From Pseudomonadota bacterium (lineage in GTDB: Bacteria; Pseudomonadota; Alphaproteobacteria; Rhizobiales; Methylopilaceae), in NCBI GenBank assembly GCA_023389135.1, contig JAEWEX010000502.1:1-9481 (forward strand): a stretch of 9,481 bases of DNA, given 5' to 3'. The notes under the pieces are model-generated. The model was not told the DNA's origin. It did no database searches and saw nothing but the letters and a program-made list of their open reading frames with translations. The translations under genes were made by a program, and so were the position numbers. The first letter of the stretch is position 1; the number at the start of each line of letters is the position of its first letter. This document shows, piece by piece, positions 1-7,654 of this stretch.

Positions 1-216
1 GTGCTGGCCGGCATGATCGCGGGGCTCCTGGCGCAGCGCATGCCGGCCTTCGAGGCGGCGGCGGCCGCCGTGTGGCTCCACGGGGAGGCCGCCTGGCGCT
101 GCGGCCCGGGCATGACCGCCGAGGATCTGCCCGGCGCGCTGCCGGGCGTCATGGCCGGACTTTACGACCGCTGGTCGCTGTGGCCGTCCAGGCACGACCC
201 GCTGGCCGGGCTGTGA
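1..216 (+). CDS. nnrD: NAD(P)H-hydrate dehydratase, C-terminal end (partial)
   Basis: This is the last 71 codons of a gene whose start lies before the window. The family dehydrates the damaged cofactors NADHX and NADPHX using ADP or ATP, in the cytosol, and is often fused to the NnrE epimerase. The visible part begins inside the family's G-T-G-D-V-L-A-G nucleotide-binding motif (only V-L-A-G is in the window). It continues with I-A-G-L-L-A-Q, the A-A-A-A-V-W-L-H-G helix and a terminal [14 protein letters not shown] stretch, all typical of the carbohydrate-kinase-like C-terminal domain. The first base triplet GTG is an internal valine codon, not a start. Whether the full protein is the bifunctional NnrE-NnrD form cannot be seen. 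The TGA stop is at 214-216. Confidence 0.85.
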   Translation: MLAGMIAGLLAQRMPAFEAAAAAVWLHGEAAWRCGPGMTAEDLPGALPGVMAGLYDRWSLWPSRHDPLAGL

Positions 217-232
217 CCGCCCTGTCATTTTC

Positions 233-262
233 TGGTGCATGCGGCGGCGGGCGTGCTATAGA
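233..262 (+). promoter_or_regulatory. Candidate promoter of tRNA-Leu
   Basis: A good -10 element, TATAGA, lies at 257-262, about 40 bases upstream of the tRNA-Leu 5' end. The -35 region is weak: TGGTGC at 233-238 with an 18-base spacer. It is the most AT-rich patch between the nnrD stop and the tRNA. The -10 is seen directly; promoter activity is inferred. Confidence 0.4.
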
Positions 263-301
263 CGCGCCGGTTCGCGGCCGTGAGGTCGCGGAGCGCCCGG
301 C

Positions 302-386
302 GCGGGCGTGGCGGAACTGGTAGACGCGCTGGATTTAGGTTCCAGTGACGAATGTCGTGGGGGTTCAAGTCCCTCCGCCCGCACCA
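302..386 (+). tRNA. tRNA-Leu, anticodon TAG
   Basis: This is an 85-base type II tRNA with an encoded CCA end (384-386). The acceptor strands GCGGGCG (302-308) and CGCCCGC (376-382) pair perfectly, with discriminator A at 383. The anticodon stem CTGGA/TCCAG (329-333, 341-345) encloses the loop TTTAGGT, giving anticodon TAG at 336-338, which reads CUA and other CUN leucine codons. The long variable arm (about 346-358) and the GGTTCAAGT T-loop region fit leucine identity. It sits between nnrD and tig; the tig start is 73 bases downstream. Confidence 0.97.
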
Positions 387-418
387 GAGCCGCCCGAAAC
401 GACAGCCACAAGCGTGCG

Positions 419-435
419 GCGCGCGGCGAGCGCGC
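419..435 (+). other. GC hairpin between tRNA-Leu and tig
   Basis: GCGCGC (419-424) and GCGCGC (430-435) can pair around a 5-base loop in the 73-base gap between tRNA-Leu and tig. No T tract follows, so it is at best a weak terminator or processing structure. No separate promoter for tig is evident here. Confidence 0.25.
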
Positions 436-459
436 GCGATCGACCCGAAAGACGAAGAC

Positions 460-1821
460 ATGCAGGTTAAAGAGACCCTCTCGGAGGGCCTGAAGCGCGA
501 GTTCAAGATCACGGTCCCGGCGTCAGACCTGGGACAGCGGCTCGACGAGCGTCTGGTCGCCCTCAAGGACCGCGTGCGCATCAACGGGTTCCGGCCCGGC
601 AAGGTGCCGGTGCAGCACCTGCGCCGCGTCTACGGCAAGGCCGTGATGGGCGAGCTCATCCAGGAAGTGATCGGCGACGCCAACAAGCGCATCGTCGAGG
701 ACAACGACGTCAAGCTGGCCATGCGGCCGAAGGTCAGCCTGCCGGAGGACGAGGCGGAAGTCGCCCGCGTGCTCGAGGCGCAGGGCGACCTCGTGTTCGA
801 CGTCTCGGTGGAGATCCTGCCGCGCATCGAGGTCACCGACCTCAAGGCGATCAAGGCGGACAAGCCGGTGGCGGACGTGACCGACGCCGAGGTCGACGAC
901 GCGCTGGAGCGCATCGCCAAGCAGAACCGCCCGTATTCCGCCAAGGGGGAGGGCGCCGCGGTGGCCGACGGCGACCGCGCCACGGTGGACTTCGCGGGCG
1001 AGATCGACGGCGTCGCCTTCGACGGCGGCACCGGTTCGGACATGCCTGTCGATGTGGGATCGGGCACCTTCATCCCGGGCTTCGAGGAGCAGCTCATCGG
1101 CATGAAGGCCGGCGACGACGGCGAGATCGAGGTGACCTTCCCGGAGACCTATCCGCGTCCCGACCTGGCCGGAAAGCCGGCCCGGTTCAAGGTCACGGTC
1201 AAGGCCGTCGAGACCCCCGGCGAACGCCCGGTGGACGACGAGCTCGCCAAGACGGTCGGCCTGGAATCGCTCGACAAGCTCAAGGACGCCGTGCGCCAGC
1301 AGATCGAGCGCGACTATGCGTCGCTGACCCGCCAGAAGCTGAAGCGCAGCCTGCTGGACGCGCTGGACGAGCGCCACGGCTTCGACCTGCCGCCGACGCT
1401 GGTGGAGCAGGAGTTCACCGGCATCTGGACCCAGATCGAGCGCGAGCTGGAGCAGACCGGCAAGTCGCTGGCCGACGAGGGCAAGTCCGAGGACGAGGCC
1501 AGGGCCGAGTACCGCAAGATCGCGGAGCGGCGGGTTCGGCTCGGGCTGGTGCTTGCGGAAATCGGTGAGAAGAACAACATCACCGTCACGGACGACGAAG
1601 TGACTCGCGCGATCGTGGACCGCGCCCGCCAGTTCCCCGGCCGGGAGCAGCAGGTCTGGGAGTTCTACCGGAGCACTCCGGAAGCGCTCGCCGAGCTGCG
1701 CGCCCCGATCTTCGAGGAGAAGGTGATCGACTTCATCGCCGAGCTGGCCGACGTGACCGAAAAGAAGGTCACGCGCGAGGAGCTGGCGAAGAACGAGGAC
1801 GACGAGGCGGACGCGGCCTGA
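460..1821 (+). CDS. tig: Trigger factor, ribosome-associated chaperone and prolyl isomerase
   Basis: The 453-residue protein has the family's usual length. Trigger factor binds the ribosome at protein L23 and shields nascent chains as they leave the exit tunnel. The N-terminal ribosome-binding domain carries the signature G-F-R-P-G-K-V-P at residues 43-50. An FKBP-type prolyl isomerase domain covers about 169-250 (starting G-D-R-A-T-V-D-F-A-G, with F-I-P-G-F-E-E-Q-L near 204-212). The helical, highly charged C-terminal substrate-binding domain follows and ends in an acidic tail. I chose the ATG at 460 because the protein then begins M-Q-V-K-E-T-L-S-E-G-L-K-R, the family N-terminus. The ribosome binding site is weak (only GAAAG/GAAG-like). 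The stop is 27 bases before clpP, so the two probably share a transcript. Confidence 0.97.
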   Translation: MQVKETLSEGLKREFKITVPASDLGQRLDERLVALKDRVRINGFRPGKVPVQHLRRVYGKAVMGELIQEVIGDANKRIVEDNDVKLAMRPKVSLPEDEAEVARVLEAQGDLVFDVSVEILPRIEVTDLKAIKADKPVADVTDAEVDDALERIAKQNRPYSAKGEGAAVADGDRATVDFAGEIDGVAFDGGTGSDMPVDVGSGTFIPGFEEQLIGMKAGDDGEIEVTFPETYPRPDLAGKPARFKVTVKAVETPGERPVDDELAKTVGLESLDKLKDAVRQQIERDYASLTRQKLKRSLLDALDERHGFDLPPTLVEQEFTGIWTQIERELEQTGKSLADEGKSEDEARAEYRKIAERRVRLGLVLAEIGEKNNITVTDDEVTRAIVDRARQFPGREQQVWEFYRSTPEALAELRAPIFEEKVIDFIAELADVTEKKVTREELAKNEDDEADAA

Positions 1822-1838
1822 CGCGGCCGCGACCGACC

Positions 1839-1851
1839 GGAGGCTCCATTG
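1839..1851 (+). promoter_or_regulatory. clpP ribosome binding site that supports a TTG start
   Basis: A strong Shine-Dalgarno sequence GGAGG lies at 1839-1843. It is 5 bases from TTG at 1849 but 14 bases from the first in-frame ATG at 1858. The spacing favours the TTG as the true initiation codon. Confidence 0.7.
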
Positions 1852-2481
1852 GCTGACATGCGCGATCCCATCGACACCTACATGAACTATCTCGTGCCGA
1901 TGGTGGTCGAGCAGACCAACCGCGGCGAGCGGGCGTTCGACATCTATTCGAGGCTGCTCAAGGAGCGCATCATCTTCCTGACCGGCCCGGTCGAGGACGG
2001 GATGGCCTCCCTGATGGTGGCGCAGATGCTCTTTCTGGAGGCGGAAAACCCCAAGAAGGAGATCTCGATGTACATCAACTCGCCGGGCGGGGTGGTGACG
2101 TCGGGGCTCGCGATCTACGACACCATGCAGTACATCCGCCCGCCGGTCTCCACGCTGTGCGTGGGCCAGGCGGCGTCCATGGGATCGCTGCTGCTCACCG
2201 CCGGCGCCGACGGCATGCGGTTCTGCACGCCCAACGCCCGCGTCATGCTGCACCAGCCCTCCGGCGGCTTCCGCGGCCAGGCCTCGGACATCGAGCGCCA
2301 CGCCGAGGACATCGTGAAGATCAAGCGGCGGCTGAACGAGATCTACGTCAAGCACACCGGCAAGGAATACGAGGTGATCGAGCGCACGCTCGACCGCGAC
2401 CATTTCATGTCCGCGGAGCAGGCGCGCGAGTTCGGCATCGTCGACCGCGTGATCGAGACGCGTCCGGTCACGGAAGGGTGA
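1849..2481 (+). CDS. clpP: ATP-dependent Clp protease proteolytic subunit ClpP
   Basis: This 210-residue serine peptidase forms the double-heptamer chamber that degrades proteins unfolded and fed in by ClpX or ClpA. The catalytic triad is visible: S110 in G-Q-A-A-S-M-G-S, H135 in M-L-H-Q-P-S-G-G and D184 in L-D-R-D-H-F-M-S. The I-N-S-P-G-G oxyanion segment is at 76-81, and the [20 protein letters not shown] block is at 21-40. The start is TTG at 1849, chosen for its Shine-Dalgarno spacing; the alternative ATG at 1858 would give 207 residues. The gene follows tig by 27 bases and precedes clpX by 271 bases. That gap contains hairpins, so clpX may also have its own promoter. Confidence 0.97.
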   Translation: MADMRDPIDTYMNYLVPMVVEQTNRGERAFDIYSRLLKERIIFLTGPVEDGMASLMVAQMLFLEAENPKKEISMYINSPGGVVTSGLAIYDTMQYIRPPVSTLCVGQAASMGSLLLTAGADGMRFCTPNARVMLHQPSGGFRGQASDIERHAEDIVKIKRRLNEIYVKHTGKEYEVIERTLDRDHFMSAEQAREFGIVDRVIETRPVTEG

Positions 2482-2485
2482 CCTC

Positions 2486-2513
2486 GCGCCGCCTTACCGT
2501 CGCCGCGCGGCGC
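2486..2513 (+). terminator. Possible weak terminator after clpP
   Basis: GCGCCGC (2486-2492) pairs with GCGGCGC (2507-2513) around a 14-base loop, five bases after the clpP stop. The following TGTTTACG has only a short T run. This may be partial termination or an mRNA-stabilising structure. Confidence 0.3.
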
Positions 2514-2530
2514 TGTTTACGTTACGGCGG

Positions 2531-2547
2531 GATGGCGGTGCGCCATC
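2531..2547 (+). repeat. Perfect 7-bp inverted repeat upstream of clpX
   Basis: GATGGCG (2531-2537) and CGCCATC (2541-2547) form a 7-bp stem with a 3-base loop. The run GTTAATGG that follows overlaps a CtrA-like box. It could be part of a clpP terminator or an operator; the sequence alone does not decide. Confidence 0.35.
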
Positions 2548-2548
2548 G

Positions 2549-2563
2549 TTAATGGTCTGTTGA
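2549..2563 (+). promoter_or_regulatory. CtrA-like box upstream of clpX
   Basis: TTAA (2549-2552), seven bases, then TTGA (2560-2563) matches the alphaproteobacterial CtrA consensus TTAA-N7-TTAA with one mismatch. It lies about 190 bases upstream of the clpX start in a GC-rich background where such a match is uncommon. Function is inferred. Confidence 0.25.
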
Positions 2564-2752
2564 TTTCGTCCGTCTTAGCGTGATGACATCAGGCGTCGCG
2601 AAGGCGTCGTCCGTCGGCGGATTCGCCGCATGGAAGCCGTATGGCCCGCCAGTTGCCGAGCGTGCGACACGCATGGTTTGCAATCCGCGCCGGCGGGCCC
2701 AATGTGAAGCGCGGAGCGTGCCCGAGGGCCGCGGTGCGCGAGGAGCATGCAG

Positions 2753-4015
<1,263 letters not shown>

Positions 4016-4023
4016 CACGGAGA

Positions 4024-4044
4024 GGCCCGGCCCCGGTCCGGGCC
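4024..4044 (+). terminator. Possible terminator hairpin after clpX
   Basis: GGCCCGG (4024-4030) and CCGGGCC (4038-4044) form a perfect 7-bp stem with a 7-base loop, eight bases after the clpX stop. No T tract follows, so intrinsic termination would be inefficient. Confidence 0.35.
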
Positions 4045-4054
4045 GATCCGCGAT

Positions 4055-4083
4055 CTTGAAATCGCACGGCCGGGTGGCCACTT
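4055..4083 (+). promoter_or_regulatory. Candidate heat-shock (RpoH) promoter of lon
   Basis: CTTGAA at 4055-4060 matches the RpoH -35 consensus exactly. A weak -10-like CCACTT lies at 4078-4083, but counted from CTTG its spacing is about 19 bases, slightly long for alphaproteobacterial RpoH promoters. lon is a classical heat-shock gene, which makes this worth listing. The match is incomplete and activity is inferred. Confidence 0.25.
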
Positions 4084-4096
4084 GACCATCGAGAGA

Positions 4097-4123
4097 CGTG
4101 TCCGGCTCCTCCGGCCGGACGCG
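4097..4123 (+). other. Leader hairpin 1 upstream of lon
   Basis: CGTGTCCGGC (4097-4106) pairs with GCCGGACGCG (4114-4123) over 10 bp with one G-U pair and a 7-base loop. There is no T tail. It would lie in the lon leader if transcription starts near 4090, or serve as a second clpX 3' structure. Confidence 0.35.
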
Positions 4124-4189
4124 CGACCGAGACCCCCGACCGAGAGGCGCTGCTTCTGCGCCGACTCAGCCTACGCTCGGCGCATAACA

Positions 4190-4219
4190 GGCGGCAGCCA
4201 CGGGACGACGGCTGTCGCC
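4190..4219 (+). other. Leader hairpin 2 just upstream of the lon ribosome binding site
   Basis: GGCGGCAGCC (4190-4199) pairs with GGCTGTCGCC (4210-4219) over 10 bp with one G-U pair and a 10-base loop. The stem ends four bases before the AAGGA Shine-Dalgarno (4224-4228) of lon. Such placement could affect ribosome access or mRNA stability, but the Shine-Dalgarno itself is not sequestered. Confidence 0.4.
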
Positions 4220-4236
4220 GCACAAGGACCGTTGCC

Positions 4237-6660
4237 ATGAGCACTTCCAAGCCTCGCCCGACGCTGCCTCCCGGAGCCGTGGACACCTTCCCCGTCCTGG
4301 CGCTGCGCGACATCGTCGTGTTCCCGCACATGATCGTGCCGCTGTTCGTCGGCCGGGAGAAGTCGATCAAGGCGCTCGAGGAGGTGATGCGGCAGGAAAA
4401 GCCGATCCTGCTCGCGACCCAGAAGAACCCCAGCGACGACGATCCGGAGCCCAAGGGCATCTATGAGATCGGAACGCTGGCGAGCGTGCTGCAGCTGCTC
4501 AAGCTGCCCGACGGCACCGTCAAGGTGCTGGTCGAGGGCACCGGCCGCGCCATCATCCGCAGCTACACCGGCCAGCCGGAGTTCTACGAGGCGCAGGTCG
4601 AGGCGCTGGCCGAGGGCACGGGCGAGCGCGTCGAGATCGAGGCGCTGGCCCGCTCCGTGGTCGGCGAGTTCGAGAACTACGTCAAGCTGAACAAGAAGGT
4701 CTCCGCCGAGGTCGTCACCGCGATCACCCAGATCGACGAGCCCTCCAAGCTCGCCGACACCATCGCCTCGCACCTGTCGGTCAAGATCCCCGACAAGCAG
4801 GCGATCCTGGAGCTGCTCGACGTCGGCGAGCGGCTGGAGCGCGTGCTCGGGCTCATGGAGAGCGAGATCTCGGTCCTCCAGGTGGAGAAGCGCATCCGCA
4901 CGCGGGTGAAGCGCCAGATGGAGAAGACCCAGCGCGAGTACTACCTCAACGAGCAGATGAAGGCGATCCAGAAGGAGCTCGGCGACGATGACGGCCGCGA
5001 CGACCTGGTCGAGCTCGAGGAGCGCATCGCCAAGACCAAGCTGTCGAAGGAAGCGCGCGACAAGGCCCTGGCCGAGCTGAAGAAGCTCAAGCAGATGAGC
5101 CCGATGTCGGCGGAATCCACCGTGTCGCGGAACTATCTGGACTGGCTGCTGTCGATCCCCTGGGGCGTGAAGAGCAAGGTCAAGAAGGACCTGGCCTTCG
5201 CCGAGCAGGTGCTCGACGCCGACCATTTCGGCCTCGACAAGGTCAAGGAGCGGATCGTCGAGTACCTGGCCGTGCAGCAGCGCGCCAACAAGCTCGCCGG
5301 CCCGATCCTGTGCCTGGTCGGCCCCCCCGGCGTCGGCAAGACCTCGCTGGGCAAGTCGATCGCCAAGGCCACGGGCCGCGAGTTCGTGCGCATGTCGCTG
5401 GGCGGCGTGCGCGACGAGGCGGAGATCCGCGGCCACCGCCGGACCTATATCGGCTCGATGCCCGGCAAGATCGTGCAGTCCATGAAGAAGGCGAAGAAGG
5501 CCAATCCGCTGTTCCTCCTGGACGAGATCGACAAGATGGGCATGGACTTCCGCGGCGACCCCTCGTCGGCGCTGCTGGAGGTGCTGGACCCGGAGCAGAA
5601 CGGCACGTTCAACGACCACTACCTGGAGGTCGACTACGACCTGTCCAACGTGATGTTCGTCACCACGGCCAACACGCTCAACATCCCGGCGCCGCTGCTG
5701 GACCGGATGGAGGTGATCCGCATCGCCGGATACACCGAGAGCGAGAAGGTGGAGATCGCGCGGCGCCACCTCATCCCCGGCCAGCTCAAGAAGCACGGGC
5801 TGGCGGAGAAGGAGTGGTCCATCGACGATGGCGGCCTGACCGAGCTCGTGCGCCGCTACACGCGGGAGGCGGGCGTCCGCAACCTCGAGCGCGAGATCGC
5901 CAACCTGATCCGCAAGGCGGTGAAGGAGCTGCTGACCTCCAAGAAGCGGACGGTGAAGGTCACCGCCAAGACCGTGGCGGACTATCTCGGCGTGCCGAAG
6001 TACCGCTACGGCGAGGCGGAGGGCGAGGACCAGGTGGGCGTCGTCACGGGCCTCGCCTGGACCGAGGTCGGCGGCGAGCTGCTGACGATCGAGGGCCTGA
6101 TGATGCCCGGCAAGGGCAAGATGACGGTCACCGGCAACCTGCGCGACGTCATGAAGGAATCGATCTCGGCGGCGGCGTCCTATGTCCGCTCCCGTGCGGT
6201 GGCCTTCGGCGTCAAGCCGCCGCTGTTCGACCGGCGCGACATCCACGTCCACGTGCCGGAAGGCGCGACCCCCAAGGACGGGCCGTCCGCGGGCGTGGCC
6301 ATGGCGACGGCGATCGTCTCGGTGATGACCGGCATTCCGGTGCGCCGCGACGTGGCCATGACGGGCGAGATCACGCTGCGGGGCAGGGTGCTGCCCATCG
6401 GCGGGCTCAAGGAGAAGCTGCTGGCCGCCCATCGCGGCGGCATCAAGACGGTGCTGATCCCGGAGGACAACGCCAAGGACCTGGCCGACATCCCCGACGC
6501 CGTGAAGGCGGGCCTGGAGATCGTCCCGGTCGCCCGCATGGACGAGGTGGTCAGCCGGGCGCTGGTGCGCACGCCGGACCCGATCGAGTGGGAAGAGGAC
6601 GAGGCGGCCCCGGCGCCGCCCGTGACGGAGGAGGATTCGTCGGCGCTGACCGCCCACTGA
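4237..6660 (+). CDS. lon: ATP-dependent protease Lon
   Basis: Lon is a soluble homohexameric AAA+ serine protease that removes misfolded proteins and unstable regulators. The 807-residue protein has the normal LonA build. The N-terminal substrate-binding domain starts at [15 protein letters not shown], followed by a charged coiled-coil region containing [14 protein letters not shown]. In the AAA+ module, Walker A G-P-P-G-V-G-K-T is at 362-369 and Walker B F-L-L-D-E at 426-430. The C-terminal peptidase domain has catalytic S684 in P-K-D-G-P-S-A-G and K727 in G-G-L-K-E-K-L-L, equivalent to E. coli S679 and K722. An acidic, Pro/Ala-rich tail closes the protein. The start is supported by AAGGA (4224-4228) eight bases upstream. 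About 97% of third codon positions in the AAA+ part are G or C. Confidence 0.98.
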   Translation: MSTSKPRPTLPPGAVDTFPVLALRDIVVFPHMIVPLFVGREKSIKALEEVMRQEKPILLATQKNPSDDDPEPKGIYEIGTLASVLQLLKLPDGTVKVLVEGTGRAIIRSYTGQPEFYEAQVEALAEGTGERVEIEALARSVVGEFENYVKLNKKVSAEVVTAITQIDEPSKLADTIASHLSVKIPDKQAILELLDVGERLERVLGLMESEISVLQVEKRIRTRVKRQMEKTQREYYLNEQMKAIQKELGDDDGRDDLVELEERIAKTKLSKEARDKALAELKKLKQMSPMSAESTVSRNYLDWLLSIPWGVKSKVKKDLAFAEQVLDADHFGLDKVKERIVEYLAVQQRANKLAGPILCLVGPPGVGKTSLGKSIAKATGREFVRMSLGGVRDEAEIRGHRRTYIGSMPGKIVQSMKKAKKANPLFLLDEIDKMGMDFRGDPSSALLEVLDPEQNGTFNDHYLEVDYDLSNVMFVTTANTLNIPAPLLDRMEVIRIAGYTESEKVEIARRHLIPGQLKKHGLAEKEWSIDDGGLTELVRRYTREAGVRNLEREIANLIRKAVKELLTSKKRTVKVTAKTVADYLGVPKYRYGEAEGEDQVGVVTGLAWTEVGGELLTIEGLMMPGKGKMTVTGNLRDVMKESISAAASYVRSRAVAFGVKPPLFDRRDIHVHVPEGATPKDGPSAGVAMATAIVSVMTGIPVRRDVAMTGEITLRGRVLPIGGLKEKLLAAHRGGIKTVLIPEDNAKDLADIPDAVKAGLEIVPVARMDEVVSRALVRTPDPIEWEEDEAAPAPPVTEEDSSALTAH

Positions 6661-6683
6661 TCCCCTCGGATTTGAAGCATTCG

Positions 6684-6715
6684 CGCCCCGTCCGGACCTC
6701 CGGGCGGGGCGTTTT
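6684..6715 (+). terminator. Strong intrinsic terminator after lon
   Basis: Bases 6684-6695 pair with 6700-6711 in a 12-bp GC-rich stem containing one T-G pair, closed by the tetraloop ACCT. TTTT (6712-6715) follows directly. It lies 23 bases after the lon stop and separates lon from hup. Confidence 0.92.
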
Positions 6716-6739
6716 CGTCACAGTCGGGACGGATTAATT

Positions 6740-6805
6740 GGGGATTTCCCCCTTCCATGGGCATCGAGCCCAAGAACCGCTTGCGTTTGCGCCGATTTCG
6801 CGAAA
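6740..6805 (+). promoter_or_regulatory. hup upstream region with two short palindromes
   Basis: The interval between the lon terminator and hup contains the inverted repeat GGGGA-TT-TCCCC (6740-6751) and the perfect palindrome TTTCGCGAAA (6796-6805). A weak promoter-like pair, TTGCGT (6781-6786) and AAAGTG (6804-6809), overlaps the second palindrome with a 17-base spacer. hup must be transcribed from here because the terminator precedes it; the exact promoter is uncertain. Confidence 0.3.
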
Positions 6806-6860
6806 GTGTCCCGGCGCGCGGCGTCGGCCGCGCGATTCCTATTCGTTGTGGAGGACTCCC

Positions 6861-7136
6861 ATGAACAAGTCGGACCTGATCGCGGCGGTCGCCGACAAGG
6901 CCGGTCTCACCAAAGCCCAGGCATCGTCCGCCGTGGAGGCGACGATCGACTCCATCGTCGACACCCTCAAGGACGGTGGCGAGGTTCGTCTGGTCGGCTT
7001 CGGCACGTTCCAGGTGGTGAACCGCGCAGCCGGCGTCGGCCGCAACCTGCGCACCGGCCAGACCATCAAGATCCCCGCGTCCAAGACGCCCAAGTTCAAG
7101 GCCGGTCAGGTCCTGAAGGACGCCGTCAACAAGTGA
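6861..7136 (+). CDS. hup: DNA-binding protein HU, histone-like
   Basis: This 91-residue protein is a small nucleoid-associated protein that binds and bends DNA as a dimer with little sequence preference. It shows the HU fold: an N-terminal helical dimerisation region (M-N-K-S-D-L-I-A-A-V), the central G-F-G-T-F motif at 47-50 with preceding residues, and the DNA-binding arm. The C-terminus is F-K-A-G-Q-V-L-K-D-A-V-N. The arm motif reads R-N-L-R-T-G (61-66) instead of the usual R-N-P-X-T-G, so the DNA-intercalating proline 63 is a leucine here. The start ATG at 6861 has GGAGG (6850-6854) six bases upstream. The gene lies between the lon terminator and tRNA-Val. IHF subunits are unlikely from overall sequence and length. 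Confidence 0.96.
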   Translation: MNKSDLIAAVADKAGLTKAQASSAVEATIDSIVDTLKDGGEVRLVGFGTFQVVNRAAGVGRNLRTGQTIKIPASKTPKFKAGQVLKDAVNK

Positions 7137-7139
7137 CGC

Positions 7140-7156
7140 GCGCCGCACCGCGGCGC
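7140..7156 (+). terminator. Possible hup terminator hairpin
   Basis: GCGCCGC (7140-7146) and GCGGCGC (7150-7156) form a perfect 7-bp stem with the triloop ACC, three bases after the hup stop. No T tract follows, so it may only stabilise the mRNA 3' end. Confidence 0.35.
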
Positions 7157-7189
7157 TCCGGCAGCCTTCCGGGCCTGGAGTCGCCGCGC

Positions 7190-7219
7190 TTGCGCCCGCC
7201 CCGTCGCGGCCCTTAGAAG
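7190..7219 (+). promoter_or_regulatory. Candidate promoter of tRNA-Val
   Basis: TTGCGC (7190-7195) and TAGAAG (7214-7219), with an 18-base spacer, lie just upstream of tRNA-Val. Both are weak matches to the housekeeping consensus, but this is the only AT-containing patch in the interval. Confidence 0.35.
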
Positions 7220-7231
7220 AAGGGGTCCGGC

Positions 7232-7307
7232 GGGCGGTTAGCTCAGTTGGTAGAGCATCTCGTTTACACCGAGAGGGTCGGCGGTTCGAGCCCGTCACCG
7301 CCCACCA
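7232..7307 (+). tRNA. tRNA-Val, anticodon TAC
   Basis: This is a 76-base tRNA with an encoded CCA (7305-7307). Acceptor strands GGGCGGT (7232-7238) and ACCGCCC (7297-7303) pair fully, with discriminator A. The D stem is GCTC/GAGC. The anticodon stem TCTCG/CGAGA encloses TTTACAC, giving anticodon TAC at 7265-7267, which reads GUA and related valine codons. The T-loop is TTCGAGC. Confidence 0.97.
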
Positions 7308-7320
7308 GCCGGGCGCCCCC

Positions 7321-7339
7321 CGGCCGCATGTCGCGGCCG
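7321..7339 (+). terminator. Hairpin after tRNA-Val, possible terminator
   Basis: CGGCCGC (7321-7327) and GCGGCCG (7333-7339) form a perfect 7-bp stem with a 5-base loop, 13 bases after the tRNA-Val CCA end. Only CCTT follows. A separate promoter for tRNA-Asp downstream fits transcription ending here. Confidence 0.4.
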
Positions 7340-7374
7340 CCTTGCGGGGCGATGGAAATCAGCCTGCGGCGTGC

Positions 7375-7403
7375 TTGACACCGGCAGGGGCCTCACGTAA
7401 CAC
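7375..7403 (+). promoter_or_regulatory. Promoter of tRNA-Asp
   Basis: A perfect -35 hexamer TTGACA (7375-7380) is followed by a 17-base spacer and the -10 TAACAC (7398-7403). The predicted start near 7410 leaves a leader of about 27 bases before the tRNA. That leader can form a hairpin with stem strands 7417-7423 and 7428-7434 and an AAAA loop. Confidence 0.75.
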
Positions 7404-7436
7404 CCGGGGCCTCGCCGGAGCGCAAAAGCGCTTCTC

Positions 7437-7513
<77 letters not shown>

Positions 7514-7569
7514 TCATTCTCCCGTGAGGATGTCGGATTTGCGGGTTCCGCCGCTGCCGCGGCCGATCC

Positions 7570-7602
7570 AAGAAAGTATCAACCCGGACCGGCTGTTGAT
7601 AC
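7570..7602 (-). terminator. Intrinsic terminator of the minus-strand pair
   Basis: The perfect inverted repeat GTATCAAC (7576-7583) / GTTGATAC (7595-7602) has an 11-base loop. Read on the minus strand it is followed by TTTCTT (7575-7570), and it lies about 50 bases past the minus-strand stop at 7655. On the + strand no T tract follows, so it serves the minus-strand genes rather than tRNA-Asp. Confidence 0.55.
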
Positions 7603-7654
7603 GTTCGGATGGCCATTGACGCTTCTGCTTCTCGAAATTGCGCGACGGGTGCGA

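Noticed and set aside
225..602. Minus-strand open frame reading R-R-D-L-N-P-H over tRNA-Leu
   Set aside because: This is the well-known spurious translation of the antisense strand of a tRNA gene.
523..2403. Long open frame of 626 codons antisense to tig and clpP
   Set aside because: It mirrors codon structure of clearly coding + strand genes in high-GC DNA and is rich in Arg, Leu, Asp and His typical of such shadows.
2593..2606. 14-base sequence CGTCGCGAAGGCGT also found near 9457
   Set aside because: In DNA of this GC content about one such chance match is expected in 9.5 kb, so it is not evidence of a repeat family.
4171..6657. 828-codon open frame antisense to lon
   Set aside because: lon on the + strand has all family motifs. 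The antisense frame is low-complexity His/Leu/Arg/Asp-rich and has no recognisable domain.
6180..7298. Minus-strand open frame with A-L-P-T-E-L over tRNA-Val
   Set aside because: Spurious translation across a tRNA, hup and the end of lon.
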